Assembly (NCBI GenBank): GCA_035518815.1
Contig: DATIXG010000060.1
Coordinates: forward strand, 62,001 to 126,000
Reading direction: 5' to 3'
DNA from: AG25 sp035518815
GTDB taxonomy: Bacteria > Gemmatimonadota > Gemmatimonadetes > Gemmatimonadales > GWC2-71-9
DNA length: 64,000 nt
Positions 50,385 through 58,346 of this stretch are shown piece by piece (the stretch's first letter is position 1; every line of letters begins with the position of its first letter). The notes beneath the pieces are model-generated. The model did not search any database and was not told the origin of the DNA. It saw only the letters and a list, made by a program, of their open reading frames with translations. A program made the position numbers and the translations under genes.

Positions 50385-51779
50385 ATGGCAAAAGAGCGGT
50401 CGATGAAGACCGGCCCGCACGCGGGCCGTCTGCCGCAGGAGGGATCTCCAAAGAACCGGGACTACCCTCGTATCGTCGTGGCCCCCCCCGGTCCCAGGGC
50501 CCGAGCCATCGTAGCCCGGCAGGATCGCTGGGCGTCCACGTCGTATCAGAAGGAATACCCGCTCGCCATCGCGCGTGGCGAGGGGGTCATGGTCGAAGAT
50601 GTGGACGGCAACCGCTACCTCGATTTCATGGCGGGGATTGCGGTGAGTGCCACGGGCTATGCGCATCCGCGCGTCACCGCGGCGGTGCAAGAGGCTGCCG
50701 CCCGTTTCCTCCACTTCTGCGGCAGCGATTTCTATTACGAGGGGTTCGCCGCGCTGTGCGAGCGGCTGGCGAAGCTCGCCCCGGGCTCGAGTCCCAAGCG
50801 GGTGCTCTTGGCGAACTCGGGAACGGAAACGGTCGAAGCCGCGATGAAGCTGGCGCGGCACTCCACCGGCCGCACCGCGTTCGTGGCGTTCACCGGGGCG
50901 TTTCACGGGCGCACCTACGGCGGGCTGAGCCTCACGGCCAGCAAGGCGGTGCAGCGGGCCGGGTTCGCGCCCTTCGTTCCCGAGGTCTACCACGTCCCCT
51001 ACGCGTACCGCTATCGGTGCGAGCTGTGCCGTGGCGAGGAGGCGTGCAGCAAGCGGTGCGTGTCGACGATCGAAGACGAGTTGTTCGCCCGGCGGCTCGA
51101 TCCGCGCACCGTGGCGGCGCTCTTCGTTGAGCCGATCCAGGGCGAAGGGGGCTATATCGTTCCTCCCGCCGGATTTCTGCCCGCCTTGCGCGCGCTGTGC
51201 GACCGGCACGGCATCCTGCTCGTGTGCGACGAAGTCCAGAGCGGGGTCGGACGCACGGGGACGATGTTCGCGTGCGAGCAGGAGGGCATCGAGCCCGACG
51301 TCCTGCTCGTGGCCAAGGGGCTTGCAAGCGGTCTACCGATCGGCGCGATGGTGGCCAAAGAGTCGGTCATGAAGTGGGGGCCCGGCGCGCACGCGAGCAC
51401 GTTCGGGGGCAACCCCGTGTGCTGTGCCGCGGCGCTGGCTACCCTCGACGTGGTCGAGGGTGAGCTTCTCCCGAATGTCCGTCGCACGGGCGAGCGGCTC
51501 TTGGCGGGCCTCGCGGCGCTTGAAGCCCGCCACCTGTCGATCGGCGAGGTGCGGGGGCGGGGACTCATGGTTGGTGTCGAGTTCGTCAAGGACCGCGCCA
51601 CGCGCGAGCCGGCACCCGACATTCCTCGGCAGGTGGTGCAGCGAGCCTTCCGGCGCGGGTTGCTGCTGCTCGGCGCCGGCCGCAGCACGTTGCGCTTGGC
51701 ACCGCCCCTGGTCATCGACGAGTACGACGTCGATGTGGCGCTCAGGATCATCGACGAATGCCTGGCGGAGACGAGCTAG
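50385..51779 (+). CDS. Acetylornithine/GABA-type aminotransferase (class III)
   Basis: A 464-residue PLP enzyme of class III. GVMVEDVDGNRYLDFMAGIAV split as VEDVDGNRYLDFMAGIAV, LLANSGTETVEAAMKLAR, AFTGAFHGRTYGGLSLTASK, VEPIQGEGGYIVPPAGFL, LLVCDEVQSGVGRTGTMFA and LLVAKGLASGLPIGAM (Schiff-base lysine) are all present. Between the two halves it has RCELCRGEEACSKRCV, a four-cysteine insert like that in archaeal members of this family that act as ornithine aminotransferase or amino-acid racemase. So an ornithine, 4-aminobutyrate or racemase role is possible. It lies after the kinase set but is away from argGH. Confidence 0.87.
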   Translation: MAKERSMKTGPHAGRLPQEGSPKNRDYPRIVVAPPGPRARAIVARQDRWASTSYQKEYPLAIARGEGVMVEDVDGNRYLDFMAGIAVSATGYAHPRVTAAVQEAAARFLHFCGSDFYYEGFAALCERLAKLAPGSSPKRVLLANSGTETVEAAMKLARHSTGRTAFVAFTGAFHGRTYGGLSLTASKAVQRAGFAPFVPEVYHVPYAYRYRCELCRGEEACSKRCVSTIEDELFARRLDPRTVAALFVEPIQGEGGYIVPPAGFLPALRALCDRHGILLVCDEVQSGVGRTGTMFACEQEGIEPDVLLVAKGLASGLPIGAMVAKESVMKWGPGAHASTFGGNPVCCAAALATLDVVEGELLPNVRRTGERLLAGLAALEARHLSIGEVRGRGLMVGVEFVKDRATREPAPDIPRQVVQRAFRRGLLLLGAGRSTLRLAPPLVIDEYDVDVALRIIDECLAETS

Positions 51780-51846
51780 TGCTGCGCCGACGCCACAGCG
51801 TGCCCCGATATTGGGCCCTCCCGGTCCCCAAGGCCCCCGTAGTATT

Positions 51847-51870
51847 CTGAGACAGTAGCAGTCGTCTCAG
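51847..51870. promoter_or_regulatory. Inverted repeat before the GGDEF gene
   Basis: CTGAGAC (51847-51853) and GTCTCAG (51864-51870) are perfect inverse copies 10 nt apart, about 40 nt before the start codon, with TAGTATTC just upstream. Could be an operator or a leader hairpin. Confidence 0.35.
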
Positions 51871-51911
51871 CCTCAGCGTTCACGAACGGACGAGCCGCCA
51901 GTCTCCGCGAG

Positions 51912-53297
51912 ATGCGGGCGGAGGTCTGTATTACGGGACCGCGGTTGTTTCGGTATTTCGCAGTCTCGGCCATTTTGGCCGCTGCGTATTTCGTCGCGGG
52001 CAAGTTAGGGTTGCGCCTCGCCTTTGTGCATGCGAGCGCCACCGGCGTATGGCCCCCGACGGGCATCGCTGTGGCGGCCTTGCTCATCTACGGCTATCGC
52101 ATGTGGCCCGCCATCCTCACGGCCGCCTTTCTCGTGAATGTGACGACCGCGGGTTCCGCGGGGACCTCGCTCGGTATCGGCGTCGGTAACACACTCGAGG
52201 CTCTGGCGGCGGCGTTCCTCGTGAACCGATATGCGGGGGGCATCGGGGCGTTTGCGGACTCGCGCAACACCTTCAAGTTCATCCTCGCTGCGATGGTCAG
52301 CACCGCCGTTAGTCCAACCATCGGGGTTTCGAGCCTCGCCCTCGGCGGGTATGCTCACTGGGCCACCTTCGGCTCCATCTGGCTCACCTGGTGGATGGGT
52401 GATACCGTGGGGGCCCTCGTCGTGGCGCCAGCGTTGATCCTGTGGGGTGTCAACCCCCGGATTCGCTGGAGCCGCACTCGCATCGCCGAAGTGGTTGCGC
52501 TGTTCTGCTGTCTCATCCTCCTGAGCCGCAGTGTCTTCGACGGACTGCTGCCGTTCGGGGTCCACAACTATCCGCTCGAATTCCTCTGCTTCCCGATCCT
52601 CTTGTGGGCGGCGTTCCGGTTCAGCCAGCGAGAGGTCGCGACCGCGCTCGTTGTGTTATCGGCGATCGCCATTGCGGGCACGCTCAGGGGAGATGGCCCG
52701 TTCGCGCGTCACGCGCCCAACGAGGCCCTGGTGCTGCTGCAGGCGTTTACCGGCGTGACGGCCGTGATGTCGCTCGCCGTGGGGGCGGTGGTGTCGGAGC
52801 GCAAGCGGGTCGAGGATCGGATGCGGCGGCTGGCGGTAAGCGACCCTCTCACCGGTCTGGCCAACTACCGGCAGTTGGTCGAGGTGCTGGACGTGGAGAT
52901 CAAGCGCGCCGAGCGCACCGGGCGGCCGTTCGCGGTCGTGTTCCTCGACCTCGACCGATTGAAGAAGATCAACGATCGCCACGGCCACATCGTGGGGAGC
53001 CGAGCCCTGTGCCGGGTGGCCGATGCGATCCGCGCATCGTCCCGTCTCATCGACACGGCGGCGCGGTTCGGCGGCGACGAGTTCGCGCTCGTGCTTCCGG
53101 AAACGGACGAGCACGGGGCCCGGGAGGTGGCAACACGGCTGCAGGAGCGGGTGGCGGCGGATAAGGAAGTGCCCAGGCTCTCGGTGAGTCTGGGGGTGGC
53201 CGTCTACCCTAAGGAAGGCGATACCGCCGACGGCTTGCTGGCTTCCGCCGACCAGGCGTTGTACGCGGCGAGAGAATACTCAGGGAGCGGTCGCTGA
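51912..53297 (+). CDS. MASE1-GGDEF diguanylate cyclase
   Basis: A 461-residue membrane enzyme making cyclic di-GMP. Residues 10-285 are a MASE1 sensor with about eight helices (FAVSAILAAAYFVAGKLGLR, GVWPPTGIAVAALLIYGYRM, WLTWWMGDTVGALVVAPALI). The GGDEF domain starts near 300 with SDPLTGLANYRQLVEVLD; FAVVFLDLDRLKKINDRHGH binds the metal and ARFGGDEFALVLPE is the intact active site near residue 385. The product-inhibition I-site RxxD is present as RLID five residues ahead. So it should be active and feedback-controlled. The MASE1 signal is unknown. It stands alone, with tRNA genes in opposite orientation behind it. Confidence 0.93.
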   Translation: MRAEVCITGPRLFRYFAVSAILAAAYFVAGKLGLRLAFVHASATGVWPPTGIAVAALLIYGYRMWPAILTAAFLVNVTTAGSAGTSLGIGVGNTLEALAAAFLVNRYAGGIGAFADSRNTFKFILAAMVSTAVSPTIGVSSLALGGYAHWATFGSIWLTWWMGDTVGALVVAPALILWGVNPRIRWSRTRIAEVVALFCCLILLSRSVFDGLLPFGVHNYPLEFLCFPILLWAAFRFSQREVATALVVLSAIAIAGTLRGDGPFARHAPNEALVLLQAFTGVTAVMSLAVGAVVSERKRVEDRMRRLAVSDPLTGLANYRQLVEVLDVEIKRAERTGRPFAVVFLDLDRLKKINDRHGHIVGSRALCRVADAIRASSRLIDTAARFGGDEFALVLPETDEHGAREVATRLQERVAADKEVPRLSVSLGVAVYPKEGDTADGLLASADQALYAAREYSGSGR

Positions 53298-53308
53298 GTT
53301 GCGGGTGA

Positions 53309-53382
53309 TGCGCCAGCCGCGATTCGAACGCGGGACCTTCGGCTCCGGAGGCCGACGCTCTATCCAGCTGAGCTACTGGCGC
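53309..53382 (-). tRNA. tRNA-Arg (CCG)
   Basis: A full cloverleaf on the minus strand: acceptor GCGCCAG/CTGGCGC, anticodon stem TCGGC/GCCGA around loop CTCCGGA (anticodon CCG, reads CGG), T-loop TTCGAAT. CCA is not encoded. Last gene of the tRNA transcript. Confidence 0.95.
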
Positions 53383-53401
53383 GTACAGAGGGTGGTGGCA
53401 A

Positions 53402-53476
53402 TCGGGGCGAGTGGATTTGAACCACCGACCTCCTGGTCCCGAACCAGGCGCGCTAACCGGGCTGCGCTACGCCCCG
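53402..53476 (-). tRNA. tRNA-Pro (CGG)
   Basis: Acceptor CGGGGCG/CGCCCCG, anticodon stem CCTGG/CCAGG around TTCGGGA (anticodon CGG, reads CCG), T-loop TTCAAAT. No encoded CCA. Confidence 0.95.
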
Positions 53477-53490
53477 CAACGACCGACCAA

Positions 53491-53564
53491 TGCGCCCAGA
53501 GGGACTCGAACCCCCAGCCTTTTGGTCCGTAGCCAAACGCTCTATCCAATTGAGCTATGGGCGC
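53491..53564 (-). tRNA. tRNA-Arg (ACG)
   Basis: Acceptor GCGCCCA/TGGGCGC, anticodon stem TTTGG/CCAAA around CTACGGA (anticodon ACG, to be edited to ICG and read CGU, CGC, CGA). No encoded CCA. Confidence 0.95.
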
Positions 53565-53567
53565 GAG

Positions 53568-53641
<74 letters not shown>

Positions 53642-53643
53642 AA

Positions 53644-53724
53644 GCAAATGCGGAACGCGAAATGGCGAATGCGGAATGGTTGTCGCTGGACATTCCGCAT
53701 TCCACACTCCGCATTCCGCATTGA
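53644..53724. repeat. Heptanucleotide palindrome between tRNA genes
   Basis: Two arms of about 35 bp built of 7-nt words like GCGGAAT (left 53647-53681, right 53690-53724) are imperfect inverses. The element fills the space between tRNA-Val and tRNA-fMet and resembles the one in the mltG 5' end. Confidence 0.75.
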
Positions 53725-53725
53725 G

Positions 53726-53799
53726 TAGCGGGGGTGGGATTTGAACCCACGACCTCCGGGTTATGAGCCCGGCGAGCTACCAGACTGCTCCACCCCGCG
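53726..53799 (-). tRNA. Initiator tRNA-fMet (CAT)
   Basis: Anticodon loop CTCATAA on a stem CCGGG/CCCGG with the three G:C pairs of initiators. The first acceptor position is unpaired, as initiators require, but here it is C1 against U72 rather than the usual C1-A72. T-loop TTCAAAT. Confidence 0.95.
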
Positions 53800-53866
53800 T
53801 CGCTTGTCAGTCAGCCAGACGGACTGATCGCTAACCTCTACCCGTCTAACTATCTATCCCTTGCAG

Positions 53867-53939
53867 AGCGGGAAACGGGACTCGAACCCGCGACCCCAAC
53901 CTTGGCAAGGTTGTGCTCTACCAACTGAGCTATTCCCGC
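53867..53939 (-). tRNA. tRNA-Gly (GCC)
   Basis: Acceptor GCGGGAA/TTTCCCGC region, anticodon stem CAACC/GGTTG around TTGCCAA (anticodon GCC, reads GGC and GGU), discriminator U. Confidence 0.95.
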
Positions 53940-54010
53940 GTGCGCTGCTAATGTAACCGCTCAATTGGACAAGCTCTACCGCCTCCGCCCCTGCCCCGGC
54001 CGCCCTGCAG

Positions 54011-54083
54011 TGGAGGCGAGGGGGATCGAACCCCTGACCTCGTGAATGCCATTCACGCGCTCTCCCAACTGAGCTACGCCCCC
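54011..54083 (-). tRNA. tRNA-Ala (GGC)
   Basis: Acceptor GGGGGCG with CGCCTCC gives the G3:U70 pair that marks alanine tRNAs. Anticodon loop ATGGCAT on CGTGA/TCACG (anticodon GGC, reads GCC). First gene of the tRNA transcript, 40 nt or so after the predicted start site. Confidence 0.95.
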
Positions 54084-54131
54084 GTTATATTGGCGCCCCC
54101 TAAACCCACCCCGGTCGGGCCGGAACACGGG

Positions 54132-54160
54132 ATGTTACCCGGGCGTTCTGGGGGTGTCAA
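54132..54160 (-). promoter_or_regulatory. Promoter of the tRNA cluster
   Basis: On the minus strand TTGACA (54160-54155) and TAACAT (54137-54132) with a 17-nt spacer, a near-consensus sigma-70 promoter 49 nt ahead of tRNA-Ala. Confidence 0.85.
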
Positions 54161-54190
54161 GCGAAGTTGCGCAGGCGCGCGAACCTTTGA

Positions 54191-54214
54191 CCCCTGTGAG
54201 GCGTATCACAGGGG
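54191..54214. promoter_or_regulatory. Perfect inverted repeat before sigA
   Basis: CCCCTGTGA (54191-54199) and TCACAGGGG (54206-54214) around GGCGTA, 42 nt before the sigA ATG. A possible repressor site or leader hairpin of 9 bp. Confidence 0.5.
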
Positions 54215-54256
54215 AGCCTCCGAAGCGGTACCACCACGAGCGAAACGGCCGAGGAC

Positions 54257-55270
54257 ATGCCCAAGCAGACGCGACGTGCCAAGACTGCTGTTGCCGCAGC
54301 CCGGACCAAGTCCCGGGCTGCTGTTGCGCGCCCTGCGGGTGCAGCGCCCGCGCCGCCGACGCCGCCTCCGGCCGCCAAGCCGAAGGGAGGCCGGAAGCGT
54401 GGCCGCCGGGGAAACCTGCTCTCGGGCTTGGGGCATCACGAACACGAGCGCGACATCCTCGATCAGTACCTCCACGAGGTTTCGAAGACCCCGCTCCTCA
54501 CGCAAAAGGAGGAGATCGCTCTCGCCCGCAAGGTCCGGGCGGGCGACCAGGAGGCGATGCAGGAGCTGGTCAAGCGGAATCTCCGCTTCGTCATCTCGGT
54601 CGCGAAGAAGTACCAGAACCGCGGCTTGCCGCTGACCGATCTGATCGGGGAAGGCAACGTCGGGTTGCTCACGGCTGCCCGGAAGTTCGACCCCGACCAG
54701 GGCGTGAAGTTCATCTCCTATGCGGTCTGGTGGATCCGTCAGGCGATTCTCGCCGCGCTCGCTCGGCAGGGGCGCACAGTGCGGGTGCCGCTGAACCGCA
54801 CCGCGGACCTGTCCCGCATCGTGCGCACGGCGGAGTACCTGCGCCAGACGCTGCGGCGCGAGCCCACGCCTGAGGAGATCGCGGACGCCACCCGGCTGTC
54901 GCTCGAGGTCGTGCAGTCGCTCGCGGCCCTGAATACGGGTGACGTGCGGCTGGACGCGCCCCTCGATCCCGACGGCGATCGCTCGCTGATCGAGCGCTTC
55001 ATCGCCGAGGACCTGCCCGACACCGAGGACCAGGCGATGGATCGGTTCTTGTCGGACGAGGTGGAGTCGGCGCTGTCCACACTGCAGCGGCGCGACGCGA
55101 AGGTGCTGCGGCTGTATTTCGGCCTCGACGGTGGCCGCGAGCACACGCTCGAGGAGATTGGCGCCATGCTCGGCGTGACGCGCGAGCGGGTCCGGCAGCT
55201 GCGTGATCGGGCGCTCAAGCGGCTGCGCGACGGCGACGTCGGGAAGGCGCTCGCGAGCTTCGCGGCGTAG
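54257..55270 (+). CDS. RNA polymerase sigma factor, SigA/RpoD family
   Basis: A 337-residue sigma-70 factor. The first 50 residues are Lys/Arg/Ala/Pro-rich and lack region 1.1. Region 1.2 is near DILDQYLHEVSKTPLLT, region 2 has LRFVISVAKKYQNRGLPLTD, IGEGNVGLLTAARKFDPDQG and FISYAVWWIRQAILAALARQ (-10 recognition and melting), region 3 has EPTPEEIADATRLSLEVV, and region 4.2 HTLEEIGAMLGVTRERVRQL reads the -35 box. This is the primary-type layout of FCB bacteria, although a second similar factor elsewhere in the genome cannot be excluded. A 9-bp palindrome precedes it, a terminator follows. Confidence 0.9.
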   Translation: MPKQTRRAKTAVAAARTKSRAAVARPAGAAPAPPTPPPAAKPKGGRKRGRRGNLLSGLGHHEHERDILDQYLHEVSKTPLLTQKEEIALARKVRAGDQEAMQELVKRNLRFVISVAKKYQNRGLPLTDLIGEGNVGLLTAARKFDPDQGVKFISYAVWWIRQAILAALARQGRTVRVPLNRTADLSRIVRTAEYLRQTLRREPTPEEIADATRLSLEVVQSLAALNTGDVRLDAPLDPDGDRSLIERFIAEDLPDTEDQAMDRFLSDEVESALSTLQRRDAKVLRLYFGLDGGREHTLEEIGAMLGVTRERVRQLRDRALKRLRDGDVGKALASFAA

Positions 55271-55275
55271 CGGCA

Positions 55276-55379
55276 CCGTTGTAAGTCGCTAGACGCTACG
55301 TTGTACGAGGCGGCTCGGGGTTTCCACGGGCCGCCTCGTCGTTTCGTACAACGTAGCGACGTATGACGCAGCGTCGTAG
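55276..55379. repeat. Palindromic element overlapping the sigA terminator
   Basis: CGCTACGTTGTACGA (55294-55308) is repeated in inverse at 55344-55358 without mismatch, with looser words of the GTCGCTAGACGC kind beyond each arm. It surrounds the terminator stem, so two alternative folds compete. Confidence 0.7.
55305..55339 (+). terminator. Terminator after sigA
   Basis: A stem of about 12 pairs with one wobble (ACGAGGCGGCTC from 55305 with GGGCCGCCTCGT to 55339) around an 11-nt loop, followed by CGTTTCG. Confidence 0.6.
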
Positions 55380-55388
55380 TTTATCCCC

Positions 55389-56153
55389 GTGATTGAACGG
55401 ATCGGCGCGAAGACCGCCGACCTCATCGAGGCCGTCGGGCGCTGGGGCCTGTTCACAGGCGACATGGTGCGGGCTCTGCCGGACGCGTCGACCTGGAGTC
55501 GCGAGGCGCTCGTGCAGATGCGGCGCATCGGGGTGGACTCCCTTCCGGTCGTGCTGTTCATCGCCGCATTCACGGGCGTGGTCCTCGCCCTCCAGGCGTC
55601 TTACACCTTTACGGGAACCGTCCCGCTCTATTTCGTCGGGACCCTCGTTGGCAAGACCATGATGCTCGAGCTCGGGCCGGTCCTCGTTGGCCTTGCGCTG
55701 GCCGGGCGCGTGGGAGGGAGCATGGCCGCCGAGCTCGGGACCATGAAGGTCACCGAGCAGGTCGACGCGCTCGAGACGCTCGCCTACGATCCCCAGAGCT
55801 TCCTGGTGGTGCCCCGTGTCCTCGCCGGGACGATCATGTTTCCGCTCGTCGTGGCGCTCGCCATGCTGGTCGGCATCGCGACGGGCTGGGTGACGAGCCT
55901 GTGGCTGCTCCACCTGTCCACGGCCGAATTCGTGAAGGGGTTGAAGCAGTTCTACGAGTTCAAGGACACCTGGTTCGGCCTGTTCAAGAGCGGGACGTTC
56001 GGCTTCACGATTACCCTCGTGGGCTGCATGGTCGGGCTCTCGACGCGGGGCGGCGCCGAGGGGGTCGGGCGGAGCGCGACGCGCGCCGTGGTCTACGCCG
56101 CCGTCCTGATACTCGTGCTCGACGCCTTCTGGGCGGCCGTGCTGCTCAGGTGA
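55389..56153 (+). CDS. mlaE: MlaE-family lipid ABC permease
   Basis: A 254-residue inner-membrane permease of the MCE/Mla phospholipid transporter. It starts at GTG 55389, seven nt after TAGTTT, so it may be leaderless. About five membrane helices are visible, with SLPVVLFIAAFTGVVLALQA, GKTMMLELGPVLVGLALAGR and VGGSMAAELGTMKVTEQVDA, the conserved MlaE loop that contacts the ATPase, and LVGCMVGLSTRGGAEGVGRS. It would move phospholipid between inner and outer membranes together with the MlaF and MlaD products. Overlaps mlaF by GTGA. Confidence 0.95.
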   Translation: MIERIGAKTADLIEAVGRWGLFTGDMVRALPDASTWSREALVQMRRIGVDSLPVVLFIAAFTGVVLALQASYTFTGTVPLYFVGTLVGKTMMLELGPVLVGLALAGRVGGSMAAELGTMKVTEQVDALETLAYDPQSFLVVPRVLAGTIMFPLVVALAMLVGIATGWVTSLWLLHLSTAEFVKGLKQFYEFKDTWFGLFKSGTFGFTITLVGCMVGLSTRGGAEGVGRSATRAVVYAAVLILVLDAFWAAVLLR

Positions 56154-56875
56154 TCCGCTTGGCGGACCTGTGGAAGGCATTCGGCAAGCAGCAGGTGCTC
56201 GCCGGTCTCACGCTCGAGGTTGAGGACGGGGAGACCCTCGTGCTCATCGGCTATTCGGGGAGCGGCAAGAGCGTGGTCCTGAAGCACATCGTGGGGCTGC
56301 TCGTCCCCGATCGAGGGGAGGTGTTCGTCGACGATCGCGCGGTTTCGACCCTCGAACGTCCGGCGCTGAACGCGCTGCGGGCCGAGATCGGGTACGTGTT
56401 TCAGTTCGCCGCGCTGTTCGACTCGATGACCGTCGCCGACAACATCGCCTTGGGGCTGCGGCGTCGAGACCTGAGCGAGGACGAGATCGGCGAGCGCGTC
56501 GGGGAGGCGCTCGCCGTTGTGGACCTGACGGGAGCGGGGGAGCGCTATCCGGCCGAGCTGTCGGGGGGGATGCGGAAGAGGGTCGGGATCGCGCGCGCGA
56601 TCGCGCTGCGGCCGCGCTATATCCTTTATGACGAGCCCACGACCGGGCTCGACCCGGTGACGGCCGCGGTGATCGACCGGCTCATCGTACGGACCCGCGA
56701 GCGCTTCGGGGTGACGGGCTTGGTGGTGACACACGACATGCGCAGTGCCTACACCGTGGGAGACCGCATGGCGATGCTGTACGAGGGCCGGATCCACCAG
56801 GTGGGGACGGTGGCAGAGATGCGGGAGACGAGCGACCCGGTGGTGCGCCAGTTCATCGAGGGGCGCCCGACATGA
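56150..56875 (+). CDS. mlaF: MlaF-family lipid ABC ATPase
   Basis: A 241-residue ATPase. GTG 56150 overlaps the mlaE stop and gives IRLADLWKAFGKQQVLAGLT, the correct first strand. Walker A is IGYSGSGKSVVLKHIVGLL near residue 36, the signature ELSGGMRKRVGIARAIAL near 140 (LSGGMRKR is the Mla/Ttg2 form), Walker B YILYDEPTTGLDPVTA and the switch histidine VVTHDMRSA. It powers lipid transport through the MlaE permease. The stop overlaps the start of mlaD (ATGA). Standard length for the family. Confidence 0.95.
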   Translation: MIRLADLWKAFGKQQVLAGLTLEVEDGETLVLIGYSGSGKSVVLKHIVGLLVPDRGEVFVDDRAVSTLERPALNALRAEIGYVFQFAALFDSMTVADNIALGLRRRDLSEDEIGERVGEALAVVDLTGAGERYPAELSGGMRKRVGIARAIALRPRYILYDEPTTGLDPVTAAVIDRLIVRTRERFGVTGLVVTHDMRSAYTVGDRMAMLYEGRIHQVGTVAEMRETSDPVVRQFIEGRPT

Positions 56876-57879
56876 AGCGCGCGAACGAATTCACGGTCGG
56901 GGTGGTGGTGATCGTCGCCTTAGCCGTGGTGGTCGTCGGCGCGCTCTGGTTGTCGGGCGTCCACATCGGCAGGGCGGAGGCGGTCTACACCGCCCGCTTC
57001 CGGACGGTGGGAGGGCTCGGGGTGGGCGCGCCCGTCGTGCTGCGGGGCGTGCGGATCGGCCGGGTGGAGGCGATCCGTCTGGCGACCGGGAACTGGGTCG
57101 AGGCGAACTTGAAGGTGTACCGCGGAGTGACGCTCCCACCCCGACCGGCCGTGGTGGCCGCGTCCGCTTCCCTCTTTGGGGAGTGGGCGGCGACGCTGGT
57201 CCCGATCGAGCAGCTTCCCGACGATCCCAACCTGCGCCAGGCCATCGCGGAAGCGTCGGAAGGCGCGGGCACGAAGTGGCCCGGCGCCACCCTGCCCGAC
57301 ATCGGCCAGCTCACGGCACAGGCGAGCCGGATCGCGACCGACATCGCCGTTGTGGCGAACCGTGTGCAGACGGCCTTCGACTCGGAGGCCGTGTTCGAGC
57401 TGCGGCACTCGATCCGGGATTTCGGGCGCGTGGCCGATCGCCTGGCGCGGGTCACGAACGAGCAAGCCGAGGTGCTTGGCTCCGTCGGGTCGAATCTGCG
57501 GCAGGGCTCCGATATCCTGGCCAAAGCGGCCTCCAACCTGTCGGCGACATTGGGCCGGGTGGATTCCGCCACGAATCAGGGCCAGCTGTCCACCATCCTC
57601 AACAACTCCGCCGCGACGAGCCAGGATCTGCGCACGGCGTCGCAGAATCTCCGGGACCTGAGCGAGGCGGCGCACCGCAATCAAGAGAGCCTGATCCGGG
57701 TGCTCGTGTCGGCCGATACGGTCATGTCCCGGATCGCCAACGGCAGCGGCACCCTGGGCCTCCTCGTATCCGATTCGACGCTGTATCGCGAGACGACGCT
57801 GACGATGATCCAGCTGCGGCAGCTGCTGTCGGACATCCAGGCGAATCCGAGGAAGTACTTCACCTTCAGCGTCTTCTAG
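56872..57879 (+). CDS. mlaD: MlaD-family MCE protein
   Basis: A 335-residue lipid-binding protein. One N-terminal membrane helix (residues 7-26, VVVIVALAVVVVGALWLSG) anchors it to the inner membrane. Residues 37-115 are the MCE domain: TVGGLGVGAPVVLRGVRIGR, VEAIRLATGNWVEANLKVYR and GEWAATLVPIEQLP. A long helical part follows (about 140-270), with TAQASRIATDIAVVANRVQT and many Gln/Asn/Ser heptads, as in MCE proteins that form tubes for lipid passage. It completes the mlaEFD operon; the MlaA/B/C genes are not in the window. Confidence 0.93.
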   Translation: MKRANEFTVGVVVIVALAVVVVGALWLSGVHIGRAEAVYTARFRTVGGLGVGAPVVLRGVRIGRVEAIRLATGNWVEANLKVYRGVTLPPRPAVVAASASLFGEWAATLVPIEQLPDDPNLRQAIAEASEGAGTKWPGATLPDIGQLTAQASRIATDIAVVANRVQTAFDSEAVFELRHSIRDFGRVADRLARVTNEQAEVLGSVGSNLRQGSDILAKAASNLSATLGRVDSATNQGQLSTILNNSAATSQDLRTASQNLRDLSEAAHRNQESLIRVLVSADTVMSRIANGSGTLGLLVSDSTLYRETTLTMIQLRQLLSDIQANPRKYFTFSVF

Positions 57880-57887
57880 AGCGTCAC

Positions 57888-58346
57888 GTGGCGAAGACCA
57901 AGCGACGGGCACAGCGGGAGACGAGCGCCGGCGGTGTCGTGTTTCGCCGGACCGGGGATGCCCCGCGGTTCCTGTTGATCCGTGACTCGTACAAGAACTG
58001 GGGGCTTCCGAAAGGGCACCTGGAGCCCGGGGAGCCTCCCGCAGACGCGGCCCGCCGGGAGGTGATTGAGGAAACGGCGCTCTCTGACTTGGTGGTGCAT
58101 GGGCCGATTCAGGTGATCGATTGGTATTTCCGGTTTCGCGGCCGCACGATCCACAAGTACTGTCACTTCTTCCTGTTCGAATCGCAGAACGGTGATCCCG
58201 TACCCCAGGCGGAGGAAGGCATTACAGCCTGCGCGTGGCACACGTTCGAAGAGGCGGTCGCAACCATTTCCTACGACAACGCACGCGGGGTATTGGAGCG
58301 CGCGGCGGACATGGTGCGCACGCTCGCCGAGGAGCGCGCGGGGTGA
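57888..58346 (+). CDS. Nudix hydrolase
   Basis: A 152-residue Nudix protein starting at GTG 57888 (AKTKRRAQRETSAGGVVFRR); the open frame running through mlaD upstream is not coding. The Nudix box GHLEPGEPPADAARREVIEE with TAL follows the GX5EX7REUXEE pattern and would coordinate magnesium to cleave a nucleoside diphosphate linkage. NWGLPKGHLEPGE and VIDWYFRFRGRTIHKYCHFF resemble diadenosine tetraphosphate hydrolase relatives. Substrate cannot be fixed. It follows mlaD after 8 nt and overlaps the AraC-like gene by GTGA. Confidence 0.9.
   Translation: MAKTKRRAQRETSAGGVVFRRTGDAPRFLLIRDSYKNWGLPKGHLEPGEPPADAARREVIEETALSDLVVHGPIQVIDWYFRFRGRTIHKYCHFFLFESQNGDPVPQAEEGITACAWHTFEEAVATISYDNARGVLERAADMVRTLAEERAG

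Noticed and set aside
54187..54209. TTGACC plus TATCAC as sigA promoter
   Set aside because: Spacing is only 11 nt; the bases belong to the palindrome instead.
56745..57887. Open frame upstream of the Nudix gene
   Set aside because: It overlaps mlaF and mlaD in another frame, is Arg/Gly-rich shadow coding and the Nudix fold begins at 57888.
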